Source: Terriglobales bacterium (lineage in GTDB: Bacteria; Acidobacteriota; Terriglobia; Bryobacterales; Bryobacteraceae). Taken from it: a DNA stretch of 43,505 bases. The translations under genes and the position numbers were made by a program. Below, one piece after another: positions 23,680-32,846 of this stretch. Within the stretch, counting starts at the first letter, position 1; each line of letters opens with the position of its first letter. A model generated the notes under the pieces. The model worked only from the letters and a program-made list of their open reading frames with translations, had not been told where the DNA came from and made no database searches. Location: NCBI GenBank assembly GCA_021372245.1, contig JAJFUV010000009.1, positions 1-43,505 on the forward strand, read 5' to 3'.

Positions 23680-23949
23680 ATGATAGCGAGTCGGAACGAA
23701 ATTCTCACCGTCGCGGAAGTAGCCGCTGAACTGCGATGCTCAAAGGCCCACGTCTACAACACTATTGCAGGGAAGGTCGAAGGTATTTCGTCGCTACCCG
23801 CGATCTCAATGGGCCGCAGAAGACTGGTCCGACGAGCTGCCTTGGAGCAATGGAAGGAACTCAACGAAACCGGCTGCCGGGGTGCTAATATTGCGTCATC
23901 GTCAGCAATCGGTACCGTTGGACGCGTGAAGGAGACTGTTCATGCGTAA
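23680..23949 (+). CDS. xis: Excisionase-like helix-turn-helix protein
   Basis: This 89-aa protein begins MIASRNEILTVAEVAAELRC. The ATG at 23680 has GGAGG 8 nt upstream, whereas the GTG at 23671 has none at proper spacing. Residues about 8-55 are a MerR/excisionase-type winged helix (LTVAEVAAELRCSKAHVYN, then ISMGRRRLVRRAALEQW). Its 3' end overlaps the integrase gene by 8 bp, so they form one operon. In such pairs the small protein usually directs the recombinase toward excision. Confidence 0.82.
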   Translation: MIASRNEILTVAEVAAELRCSKAHVYNTIAGKVEGISSLPAISMGRRRLVRRAALEQWKELNETGCRGANIASSSAIGTVGRVKETVHA

Positions 23950-25024
23950 GCGGTTTCAGAAAGGTAGTTTAGAGAAGGTTCGCGGTGAATGGGTCGCGAG
24001 GTGGCGGCAAGACGGAGAACGCAAGGCCCGCAAACTGGGGCGAACGTCCCAGGTCACAAAGGCACAGGCGCAATCCGAACTGGCCGCAATTCTGGCGCCC
24101 ATCAACAACGCGAAGGGCGAGCCATCGGAGCGGAAGGGCTTCGATGATTTCGTGCAGCATGTTTACTTGCCGTTCTACCGGCGAAAGTGGAAGCGTACGA
24201 CCGTCATGACCAACGAGGATCGGCTCGCGCATCATCTCACGTCTGAGTATGCCCCGAGACCATTGGGCAGCTTTGGCCGAGACGAGTTGCAATCGTTCCT
24301 TGATCGGAAAGGTACGACGCTTTCATTCAGCGTGGTAGATCATTTGCGCTGGGATCTGAAGCAGATATTCGATATGGCAGTCGCAGAGGGATATCTGCGG
24401 AGGAATCCGGCGTTGCTACTGTTCACGCCAAGGGAGTGCAGAAGGCCGGAGGTGCGAGTGATGACCTTGGAAGAGGTCCGGCGGCTGTTCTCGGCGCTGG
24501 AGGTTCGGGAGCGGTTGATCGCGAAGCTCGCGTTGCTTGCCGGGATGCGGCCGGGTGAAATATTCGGCCTCAAGTGGACGCGGTTGGAAGCGGACTACGC
24601 CGATATTCGTCAGAGGGTGTATCGGGGCGATATCGACTCCCCAAAGTCGGTTCGGTCCGTGCGTCACGCTGCACTTTCGGACGGGCTTCTCACCTCCATC
24701 GACGACTGGCGGGCCATGTCGCTCGACACCAGTGCCGATGCGTGGGTGTTCGCCTCTGAGAGGCTCACGACGCCTCTGGCAAAGGACAACTGCTGGAGAA
24801 GGAGCTTCCTCCAAAAGCTCAAGCCAATCGGACTGGCTTGGGCGAACTTCCAGGTAATGCGGCGGACGCACAGTTCCCTGTTGAAGGAACTTGATGTCGA
24901 TCCGCAGGTTCGGGCCGAGCAGATGGGGCACACCGTCGACGTGAACGAGAACGTTTACACGATCACGTCACTCAAGCGCCGGAAGGAAGCGGTGAACGCG
25001 TTGGAGAAGGCGGTGGGGGCTTAA
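23942..25024 (+). CDS. int: Tyrosine recombinase (ICE integrase)
   Basis: This 360-aa site-specific recombinase has an arm-binding N-terminus (KRFQKGSLEKVRGEWVARWR), a core-binding SAM-like region (about 65-160) and a catalytic domain. The catalytic residues are R203 (GMRPGEI), K235 (SPKSVRSVR), R307 (QVMRRTHSS), H330 (MGHTVDVNENVY) and nucleophile Y339. The position normally His in the HxxR box is Gln (Q304), a variant that keeps the rest of the site intact. It ends 53 bp from the 3' end of tRNA-Gly, the presumed attachment site. It is transcribed toward that tRNA, overlapping the excisionase-like gene. Confidence 0.93.
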   Translation: MRKRFQKGSLEKVRGEWVARWRQDGERKARKLGRTSQVTKAQAQSELAAILAPINNAKGEPSERKGFDDFVQHVYLPFYRRKWKRTTVMTNEDRLAHHLTSEYAPRPLGSFGRDELQSFLDRKGTTLSFSVVDHLRWDLKQIFDMAVAEGYLRRNPALLLFTPRECRRPEVRVMTLEEVRRLFSALEVRERLIAKLALLAGMRPGEIFGLKWTRLEADYADIRQRVYRGDIDSPKSVRSVRHAALSDGLLTSIDDWRAMSLDTSADAWVFASERLTTPLAKDNCWRRSFLQKLKPIGLAWANFQVMRRTHSSLLKELDVDPQVRAEQMGHTVDVNENVYTITSLKRRKEAVNALEKAVGA

Positions 25025-25077
25025 TGGACTCTATTGGACTCTGCGTTTTTCGGAGTGTTCGTAAGTTGTTGATTTGA

Positions 25078-25152
<75 letters not shown>

Positions 25153-25204
25153 CCGGTGGGTGGGTGCTCGAAACTCATTCTAACAGATCCCGCCGCGTTC
25201 GTAG

Positions 25205-25642
25205 CTACTTCTTCTTTTCGGACGGCGGCGCTTTGGGGTGCTCCAGCGGGTAGCCCTTCTCGCGCCAGTCGTTCATTGCGAAGGTTCGGATGCCTGTGTA
25301 GCCGTTCTTCTCAAGCAAATCCGCCGCGCGGGCAGCCCGGTGTGCGCGGCGGCAGATGCTCACCACCGGCATTCCCTTGGGCACTTGCGCCAGCCTGTCG
25401 GCCAGCGTCCCCAGCGGAATGTTGATCGCGCCCTTGATGGCGCCCTCTTCCTCGAGTTCCTTCGGTTCGCGCACGTCCAGCAGGAAGATGTTCGCGCTCG
25501 CGGCTAGCATCTTCTCCAGCTCCACGGCCGAGATGCGGCGCGGATCAGGCTTGGCGGCGGCAGGCGTCGCCGTTTGTGCCCACAAGACAGCAAACGCGCC
25601 CAGCGCTATCCCCATCCAGACGAGGGGCAATATCCTCTTCAT
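25205..25642 (-). CDS. Exported rhodanese-like domain protein
   Basis: This 145-aa protein has an N-terminal signal or anchor segment (MKRILPLVWMGIALGAFAVL) followed by a single rhodanese domain (about 37-135): FLLDVREPKELEEEGAIKGA, INIPLGTL and the active-site loop starting at C97 (SICRRAHRA). Single-domain rhodaneses carry or transfer sulfane sulfur; the export signal puts it in the periplasm. The C-terminus is Lys-rich. It is monocistronic, just outside the ICE. Its specific substrate is unknown. Confidence 0.88.
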   Translation of the reverse strand: MKRILPLVWMGIALGAFAVLWAQTATPAAAKPDPRRISAVELEKMLAASANIFLLDVREPKELEEEGAIKGAINIPLGTLADRLAQVPKGMPVVSICRRAHRAARAADLLEKNGYTGIRTFAMNDWREKGYPLEHPKAPPSEKKK

Positions 25643-25787
25643 ACCCCCAGTATAAGGAATCGGCTGAGAAGACTCCTAGGTGTGAAATCCGCTAAAGAAA
25701 TCATGCGTACAGACGATGGATGGGGAGGGCCGGACGGCGCAAACGCGGGGAGACTGTTACCCCCACAACGCGCGCCCGGATCGTCAT

Positions 25788-27167
<1,380 letters not shown>

Positions 27168-27170
27168 AGG

Positions 27171-28397
27171 CTATGCCTTGATCGCGCGCTTTGCCGCGTC
27201 GTAGGTCACTTCCTTGCGCTTCTGGAAGGAAATGTCGGCCATGATGGCGGCCACTGAGTGCGCGTAGCCTGCGTCGATCGACGCATTGGGCGTCTGCCGC
27301 GAACGCAGGCAATCGAAGTAATTCTTCATGTGGTGGACGCTTTCGGCGGGCGGAATGGCTTGGCCGGGTTGGACGCGGTCGGTGTCCTGCGTGCCCTCGC
27401 CGCCGATGGCGAACGAATCCTTCCAACCCCAGCGGCTGGCGTCCATCACGCCGCGCGTACCGAAGAATTTCAGGTAGTTGTTGGCGCCATTGCCGAAGGT
27501 CGAGTTGTAACGTACAAGGAAACCCTCGGGGTACTCGAGCATGACTTCGATGGAGTCCGGGCAGGTGCGGGCGTCCTTCCAGCGATAGGTCCCAGCCATG
27601 GCCATTACGCGGCGCGGCGCCGTGGCCCCGGTGATGAAATGCAGCAAGTCTATGAAGTGAACCATCAGACCCGCGTGCGCGCCCTGCGAAAACTCGCGGT
27701 ATCCCATCCAGGCCGTATACTGGTCGGCGTCGAAGAGGCGCGGCTTTACGTGCATGAGGAACGCCTTCCAATCGACGTCGGATTCTTTCAAGTTCGGATC
27801 GGCGTATCCGTGCCAATAGGGCTTCCAGGCGTTGCGTGACTGTTCCACTTTGATGATTTTGCCTAAGCCGCCGGCGGCGACGAACTTCTTGGCCGCGACC
27901 GACGACGGCAGGCTGCGGATCTGCGTGCCCACCTGCACCACACGGTTGTACTTCTTCACCGTATCCACTGCCATGATGAGCTCTTTCATGTTCATGGCCA
28001 TGGGCTTCTCGATATAAGCATCCTTGCCGGCGCGGGCTGCCGCGGCAAGCTGGGTGCAGTGCTGATGATCCGGCGTCGCGATGATGACGGCGTCGATGTC
28101 CTTGCGGGCGAGTACGTCCTGCCAGCTCAGGCTCAGCTCGGGCGTGGTTCCAAGGATCTTTTGGATGCGTTCGGCGGCCGTCTCGCGGCGTTGGCGCCAG
28201 GTATCGCACACCACCGCCAGATCGACATTGGATTCCTTGGCGAACAGGAGCGCTTCGCCGAGCAGGCCGCGGCGACCCACGCCGATCATGGCTACGCGGA
28301 TGCGATCGTTGGCGCCCAGGACGCGTTCCGGGCGTAACAGCGTGGCGGCCGTGGCGGCGGCCAGCACTTCCCGCCTGCTAACAGTTTTGTTTTCCAT
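27171..28397 (-). CDS. Tat-exported Gfo/Idh/MocA-family oxidoreductase
   Basis: This 408-aa protein has a twin-arginine signal (VSRREVLAAATAATLL) and an N-terminal Rossmann fold (VAMIGVGRRGLLGE, about 35-50). The conserved EKP motif (AYIEKPMAMN, about 130) marks the Gfo/Idh/MocA NAD(P)-dependent dehydrogenase family. The C-terminal domain has GLMVHFIDLLHFITG, where the His residues often act in catalysis. Members oxidise or reduce sugars and polyols; exported versions with tightly bound cofactor are common in Planctomycetota and Acidobacteriota. The upstream neighbour is a URO-D-type protein in the same orientation. The substrate is unknown. Confidence 0.92.
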   Translation of the reverse strand: MENKTVSRREVLAAATAATLLRPERVLGANDRIRVAMIGVGRRGLLGEALLFAKESNVDLAVVCDTWRQRRETAAERIQKILGTTPELSLSWQDVLARKDIDAVIIATPDHQHCTQLAAAARAGKDAYIEKPMAMNMKELIMAVDTVKKYNRVVQVGTQIRSLPSSVAAKKFVAAGGLGKIIKVEQSRNAWKPYWHGYADPNLKESDVDWKAFLMHVKPRLFDADQYTAWMGYREFSQGAHAGLMVHFIDLLHFITGATAPRRVMAMAGTYRWKDARTCPDSIEVMLEYPEGFLVRYNSTFGNGANNYLKFFGTRGVMDASRWGWKDSFAIGGEGTQDTDRVQPGQAIPPAESVHHMKNYFDCLRSRQTPNASIDAGYAHSVAAIMADISFQKRKEVTYDAAKRAIKA

Positions 28398-28424
28398 GTT
28401 TGATCTCCGGAGGCTTCCAAGATA

Positions 28425-29630
28425 TCAGACTGCGTCCGGCGATTTGTAGCGGCCTAACTCCTCGGCGAGCGGCGCCAGCATCTCGAGCTTCCACGGTTCC
28501 ACGTGCGGTGCCACCGAACAAGCCGTGCTGAGGATGTATCCGGCACCGGGCATGCCGTCTCGAATGCGGCCGGCGGCATGCTCGCGCACCTGCTCCGGCG
28601 TGGTCATGCGCAACAGTTCCACCGAGTTCATGTTGCCTTTGAAGAAGAACCTCTCGCCGAACTCGCGCTTTGCCTGGGCCAGGTCGGCGTTGCCGAGCGG
28701 CGGCGGATCGAGCGTATCAATGCCGAGAGTGCCGGTTTCGGCCATCAGGTCCAATCGGTCGCCGATGCGCCCGCAGGTGTGCGTGTAGCAGATACCACCA
28801 GCGGCTTTGATGGCTTCGTTCACGCGCTTTTCATAAGGAATCACGAACTTCTGATACTGGCTCCGCGAAAGGAACGGTGCGCCCACGAAAGCCGAGGAAA
28901 GGTCCAGCGCGTCGGCGCCGTGTTCCAGTAACGCGAGCGACCAGGCGATGACGCCCCCAGTGAGGCGGTCCAGCACGGCGTGCGCGCGCCCCGGATCAGT
29001 GCGCAGGCCGATGAGCGCCGGCTCGTAGCCGAACAGTTCGAAGAAGTGCGTGAGCGGCGAATAGACCGAGCCGTGGACGGAAAGATCCGGCGCTTTGGCG
29101 CGGACGATGTCGATGGCTCCGAACAGGTAGCCGGGGATGCGGCCGGGCTCGAGCGGTCCGCCGTAGTCTTTTCCGGGCAGGCTCTGGATGTGGTACAGCG
29201 CGTTCCAGATGTGCCCGAGGTAATCGTCTATGTGGTGGATGTCCGAATCGGGATCGAAGGTGTCGAAATCGGCGCGCACGGGCCGCGACTCATCTGCCGG
29301 GTGATGTACCGCCATGTCGTCCCAAGGCAGGAATGTGCGATCGCCGTTACGCCACTGGATCCATTGGCCATCGTCGCCGCTGGTGATGGAAACGGCTTGG
29401 GCGAGATAATTCGCGGGACGTCCGGCCAGCGCCACCAGAATGCCGTCGAAGCGGTAGCGGCGCGCCAGTTTCAACGCGGCGTCCGCGAAGGCTTCGGTTT
29501 CGTACCAGATTTCGTGCGGCCTATACCCGCCGTTCAGGTTGTAGTGTCCGATGGAGAGCTGGCACATCACCGGCACGCGGTCCGGCACCCTGTGCCGCAT
29601 AGTGAGAGCGATGCGTTCGCGGCCTGTCAT
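28425..29630 (-). CDS. Uroporphyrinogen decarboxylase-family protein, methyltransferase-like
   Basis: This 401-aa cytoplasmic TIM-barrel protein belongs to the URO-D superfamily. The N-terminus TGRERIALTMRHRVPDRVPV is typical of MtaA/CmuA-type corrinoid methyltransferase relatives. Residues near 290 (ICYTHTCGRIGD) hold the His-x-Cys zinc site of the methyltransferase branch, and a second Cys is in STACSVAPH near 370. True HemE residues at the start (FRQAGRY) are absent, so heme synthesis is unlikely. It probably transfers a methyl group between a corrinoid and a thiol or demethylates a methoxy compound. No corrinoid protein gene is visible beside it. Confidence 0.85.
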   Translation of the reverse strand: MTGRERIALTMRHRVPDRVPVMCQLSIGHYNLNGGYRPHEIWYETEAFADAALKLARRYRFDGILVALAGRPANYLAQAVSITSGDDGQWIQWRNGDRTFLPWDDMAVHHPADESRPVRADFDTFDPDSDIHHIDDYLGHIWNALYHIQSLPGKDYGGPLEPGRIPGYLFGAIDIVRAKAPDLSVHGSVYSPLTHFFELFGYEPALIGLRTDPGRAHAVLDRLTGGVIAWSLALLEHGADALDLSSAFVGAPFLSRSQYQKFVIPYEKRVNEAIKAAGGICYTHTCGRIGDRLDLMAETGTLGIDTLDPPPLGNADLAQAKREFGERFFFKGNMNSVELLRMTTPEQVREHAAGRIRDGMPGAGYILSTACSVAPHVEPWKLEMLAPLAEELGRYKSPDAV

Positions 29631-29654
29631 CCCTAGGTTTGATTGTAGGAGTTT

Positions 29655-30959
29655 CTACCCGACTCTGGCAGGGGGCTTCTCAACGGCAACTTCCTCGCCA
29701 CCCTTCAGCCCGCTGACGACTTCGACGTGCGTGTTGCTCTCCAAGCCCAATTCCACCGCCCGGCGCACGAAGCGTCCCCCTTCGCGCACAAACACGGCCG
29801 GCTTGCCGGACTCCATGAAAACGGCTTCCAGTGGGACCCGCACGACGTTCTCCTTACGTTCGAGCGTGACGTCGGCGGCGCCGGATAGGTCAGGGATCAG
29901 CCGGGAATCCTGGTTGTCAATGTGCACACGGATAGGGATATTGCGGATGAAATAGTTCTGGCGCCAGCCGCCGGTGGCCAGTGCGCCGATGCTGTCAACC
30001 TTGCCGTGATATTTCACTCCGGGGAAGGCGTCCAGCGTGATTTCGGATTCCAGGCCCAGCCGCAGCACGGTGGCTTCGGCCTGGTTTACCGTGGCCTCCA
30101 ATTGCATGGAGTCAGGCTTCACTACACGTATGAAAGGCTGGCCCGGGCCCACCTGGTCGCCCAACTCGACCTGCCCGAATTCGCCGTTGCGGAAAATCGG
30201 CATCATCACCGCCAGGCCTTCCATGGGCGCGTGCATCACCAGTTTTGAGAGGTCCGTGGTGTGGCGTTCCAGGTGCATCTGCTGCCTCCTGCAGGTCACC
30301 TGGAGGATCTTCAACTCGGCATCGTGGATGATCTTCTTGTTGACGACGTCACCCTGTAACTGCTTGTATTGTGCCTCGGCCTCCTCGACCGAGAGCTTGA
30401 GCAGTTCCTGGTCCACCACGGTGCGCACTTCGGCCGCCTTGACTTCGAGTCTTGCCTTGTCCACATCGGCCTTGGCGACGCGAAGGGTTTGCTGTAGGTT
30501 TTCCCACTCAACAGCTTGCTCGGCCTTGCGTTTGACAATGTCCTTCTCGGCCGCCGTCACCATGTCCTGCACGTCGTCGATGTGATCTCGCGTGGACGTG
30601 GAATCGATTTCGGCCAGTAGTTCGCCCTTCTTGACCGTGCTGCCGCTCTTGACCAGGCGGATCAGGATCATGGCGTTGCCGCGTTCAGGACCGCGCAGAC
30701 GGGGGGCCGTAATGGCAGCAAAAACGCGCGCGGAGGTCTGGCCAGTCAACCGCAGGGTGCGAGCCATGGGGCCAGTGGTCGCCTTTACGGTACGCACCAC
30801 CACCACGCTGGCCTTCTTTGACTGGGGAGCCGGTTTTCCCCAAATAAGATAGCCCGTGGCGCCGGCGCCTACGAGCAGCAACGGCAGCAGCAGCCAGCGA
30901 AGCCGCGACTTGGAGGAATTCTCATCCGTGCTTGGAGTGGAATGACTGATCAAGGACAT
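29655..30959 (-). CDS. Periplasmic adaptor (HlyD/RND membrane fusion) protein
   Basis: This 434-aa protein has an N-terminal membrane anchor (about 22-40, LRWLLLPLLLVGAGATGYLI), then a barrel-sandwich lipoyl half (VKKGELLAEIDS, about 125). A long helical hairpin (about 140-250) is rich in Lys/Glu/Gln, and a second lipoyl half follows (GQVELGDQVGPGQPFIRV). Beta-barrel and membrane-proximal domains close it (VVRVPLEAVFMESGKPAVFV). Such proteins couple an inner-membrane RND or ABC transporter to an outer-membrane channel. No transporter or channel gene lies on either side in this window, so the partner is elsewhere. It reads toward the URO-D gene. Confidence 0.9.
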   Translation of the reverse strand: MSLISHSTPSTDENSSKSRLRWLLLPLLLVGAGATGYLIWGKPAPQSKKASVVVVRTVKATTGPMARTLRLTGQTSARVFAAITAPRLRGPERGNAMILIRLVKSGSTVKKGELLAEIDSTSTRDHIDDVQDMVTAAEKDIVKRKAEQAVEWENLQQTLRVAKADVDKARLEVKAAEVRTVVDQELLKLSVEEAEAQYKQLQGDVVNKKIIHDAELKILQVTCRRQQMHLERHTTDLSKLVMHAPMEGLAVMMPIFRNGEFGQVELGDQVGPGQPFIRVVKPDSMQLEATVNQAEATVLRLGLESEITLDAFPGVKYHGKVDSIGALATGGWRQNYFIRNIPIRVHIDNQDSRLIPDLSGAADVTLERKENVVRVPLEAVFMESGKPAVFVREGGRFVRRAVELGLESNTHVEVVSGLKGGEEVAVEKPPARVG

Positions 30960-31053
30960 TACCTGCTCTCAGGATACAAAACGAGCCGTTCGCTTGAAAA
31001 GGCGCTCGAATTGGCCTCACCGTTACCGGTCCGGGGATGGAATCCGCTCGCGA

Positions 31054-32484
31054 TCAATCCCGGAAACGCAGGCCGTAAATGTCCGCGTCGCGCATGACGA
31101 ACCGCAGCCGGACGGGCTGGCCCGAGAGCCGCTTCAGATCGGCGCCGGAGTTCCAAACCACCGTTCGTGCGATTTCGTCGCCCACGATCTCTCTCGAATC
31201 GGCCAGGGTGAAGCCAGGGATCGGCGCACCATTGGCATCCCGGATTTCGACGCGGATTCCGCCGGGCGCCGAGGTCGAATAGTTCAGCTCAAGCTGGCCG
31301 CCGGCAAAGCGCAGCGGTTTCGTCACCAACTCGCCGCCCGCGTAAGGAGCGTGAGCCGAGGCGAAACCATCCAGGCGAAGCTTGTAACGCCGCAGATAGA
31401 TGCTCGGCTGGCCGTAGTTGCGTACAACGAAGAACGACATCTCCGCGGGGCCGGTCTGGATCAGGTTGAGCGCCGGGTAGTTAGATCGTGAGACCCAATT
31501 TTCAATGCCCAAGCCAGGTCGCAAAAAGGCCTCCATGAAGATGCGGTCGTAACGGTCTCCGCCGCGGCTGGTGATCAGCACCGCGTCCGAGCAGTCCTTG
31601 AAGTAGCCCGGATCGACGCCGATGGCGGCGGCCTGTTCGGCCGTGACCACCTGCCGGCCCGGCAGGAAGCGCGCCGAAACGCCCACGTAGATATCGCGCG
31701 CCCGGAAGTACGGACTTGTCTGATTGGTATAGAGATGTTCAGGCGGGGCATCGCCATAGTTCATCTCGACCGGCGCATCCCAATGCAGGTAGTCGGGGCT
31801 GGTGGCGCGCGAAACCCAGCGGTAGTTCGTGGTTCCGATGCGTTTCCAGGTCCGGAAGTAACACACGTAGCGCTGCTCAGTTTCGCTCCAGAAGCTGACG
31901 TTTTGCGAATCGAATGCGAAGGCTTTCGAGGTCAGTACAGGCTCGCCGGACAGCTTGCGCCAGTGGATCCCATCAGCGGACGTGAAGGCGTACAGGCCGC
32001 TTTGGTGGACTCCCGCCAACGCTTTGAAACGCTCATCGGCCGCGACGCCGGGCCGAGCGTCAAGCATGGGGCTGAAGTTGTGCGAAAACGGGGGATCGTT
32101 GGCCAGAACAACATTATTGAGCTTAGTACCGGAGAGTTCGTGGATTCCCAACTCGGGCTTCGTCCAGTGAATCCCGTCGCGCGATTCGGCGTAGCAGGTG
32201 ACTTCCCCCGGATTGCCATCCTTGCCCGCGTGCGCTTCGCCGCGGTAGTAGAGGCGATATTGTGCGCCGTCCTGAATCACGGTGAAGTAGCCCGAAAAAG
32301 CTCCTTCCCAGGGCTTGTCCAGGACCAGGGCAGGGCCGGCGTCCACCGGCGTGGCCAGGCGCAGTTCAACGCCTTTCGCGCTCTCGATCAAATGACGGTC
32401 GACGAATAACTGCCGGAGCGAACCGATGTCGATGGGACCGGTGGCGGCCAACAGGGCGGGGCAGAGCAGGGCCAGCATTCTCAT
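31054..32484 (-). CDS. Exported glycosidase-like five-bladed beta-propeller protein
   Basis: This 476-aa protein has a short signal peptide (MRMLALLCPALLAATG). It is followed by repeated propeller blades with the motif YAESRDGIHWTKPELG and FTSADGIHWRKLSG, as found in GH32/GH43-type five-bladed propellers common in Planctomycetota and Acidobacteriota. The C-terminus (about 385-476) is a beta-sandwich (GGIRVEIRDANGAPIPGF). It probably binds or cleaves carbohydrate outside the cytoplasm. Catalytic acidic residues could not be assigned with confidence. No partner gene for a polysaccharide pathway is adjacent. Confidence 0.75.
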   Translation of the reverse strand: MRMLALLCPALLAATGPIDIGSLRQLFVDRHLIESAKGVELRLATPVDAGPALVLDKPWEGAFSGYFTVIQDGAQYRLYYRGEAHAGKDGNPGEVTCYAESRDGIHWTKPELGIHELSGTKLNNVVLANDPPFSHNFSPMLDARPGVAADERFKALAGVHQSGLYAFTSADGIHWRKLSGEPVLTSKAFAFDSQNVSFWSETEQRYVCYFRTWKRIGTTNYRWVSRATSPDYLHWDAPVEMNYGDAPPEHLYTNQTSPYFRARDIYVGVSARFLPGRQVVTAEQAAAIGVDPGYFKDCSDAVLITSRGGDRYDRIFMEAFLRPGLGIENWVSRSNYPALNLIQTGPAEMSFFVVRNYGQPSIYLRRYKLRLDGFASAHAPYAGGELVTKPLRFAGGQLELNYSTSAPGGIRVEIRDANGAPIPGFTLADSREIVGDEIARTVVWNSGADLKRLSGQPVRLRFVMRDADIYGLRFRD

Positions 32485-32536
32485 GGACTTCTATTATCTG
32501 CAAAAGCGGATGGTGGCGTGCCGGAAGATGCAATAT

Positions 32537-32844
32537 GCTTATTAGGGTATGTATATACTTGACGCAGCCACGTAGTCCGGAGCGAACAAATGAGCGTGTA
32601 TTGCTGTGATCGGATGGACTACGAACTGAACAACAAATGCGAAGTTCACGGGACCCGTGCGGACTGTCCAGACGCCTTGATCGCTTTTGCTGACGGTATT
32701 TACGGCCTCTTCATCCACGATGGGGGATCGTCATTTGTCGAGATCAGCTATTGCCCGTGGTGCGGCTCAAGGCTCTCAACAAGCAGCGGATCAAATGCCT
32801 CTATCTGAGTTGGTTGTGCCAAGTATATAAGTGCCCTTATTAGC
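32537..32844. mobile_element. 308-bp inverted-repeat cassette carrying a small zinc-ribbon gene
   Basis: Imperfect 26-bp terminal inverted repeats (32537-32562 and 32819-32844, 20 of 26 positions matching) bracket a single 72-codon gene. The last ten bases of each inner side are best conserved (tatatacttg). The unit is AT-richer than both flanking genes and ends 2 bp before the start codon of the carboxypeptidase gene. No transposase is inside, so it would be a MITE-like or cassette-like unit moved in trans. No clear target-site duplication was seen. Confidence 0.45.
32590..32808 (+). CDS. Small DUF6980-like zinc-ribbon protein
   Basis: This 72-aa protein carries paired cysteines: CC at 5-6 (SVYCCDRMDYELN), C17, C26 in ADCPDALIAF, and CPWCGSRL near residue 55. 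The central GIYGLFIHDGGSSFVEISY strand pair together with CPWCG matches small uncharacterised proteins that I recall as DUF6980. It probably binds one zinc ion. There is no signal or membrane segment. A weak GGAG-like site (ccggagcg) lies upstream. It is AT-richer than its neighbours and sits between inverted repeats, so it is probably acquired. Confidence 0.75.
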   Translation: MSVYCCDRMDYELNNKCEVHGTRADCPDALIAFADGIYGLFIHDGGSSFVEISYCPWCGSRLSTSSGSNASI

Positions 32845-32846
32845 TT

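Noticed and set aside
23133..23708. 191-codon minus-strand frame
   Set aside because: Arg-rich product without family or start site, overlapping the excisionase-like start on the other strand.
25025..25042. Direct repeat tggactct (25025-25032 and 25035-25042) as integrase arm sites
   Set aside because: Only two short copies near the integrase stop; suggestive but not enough to call an att arm.
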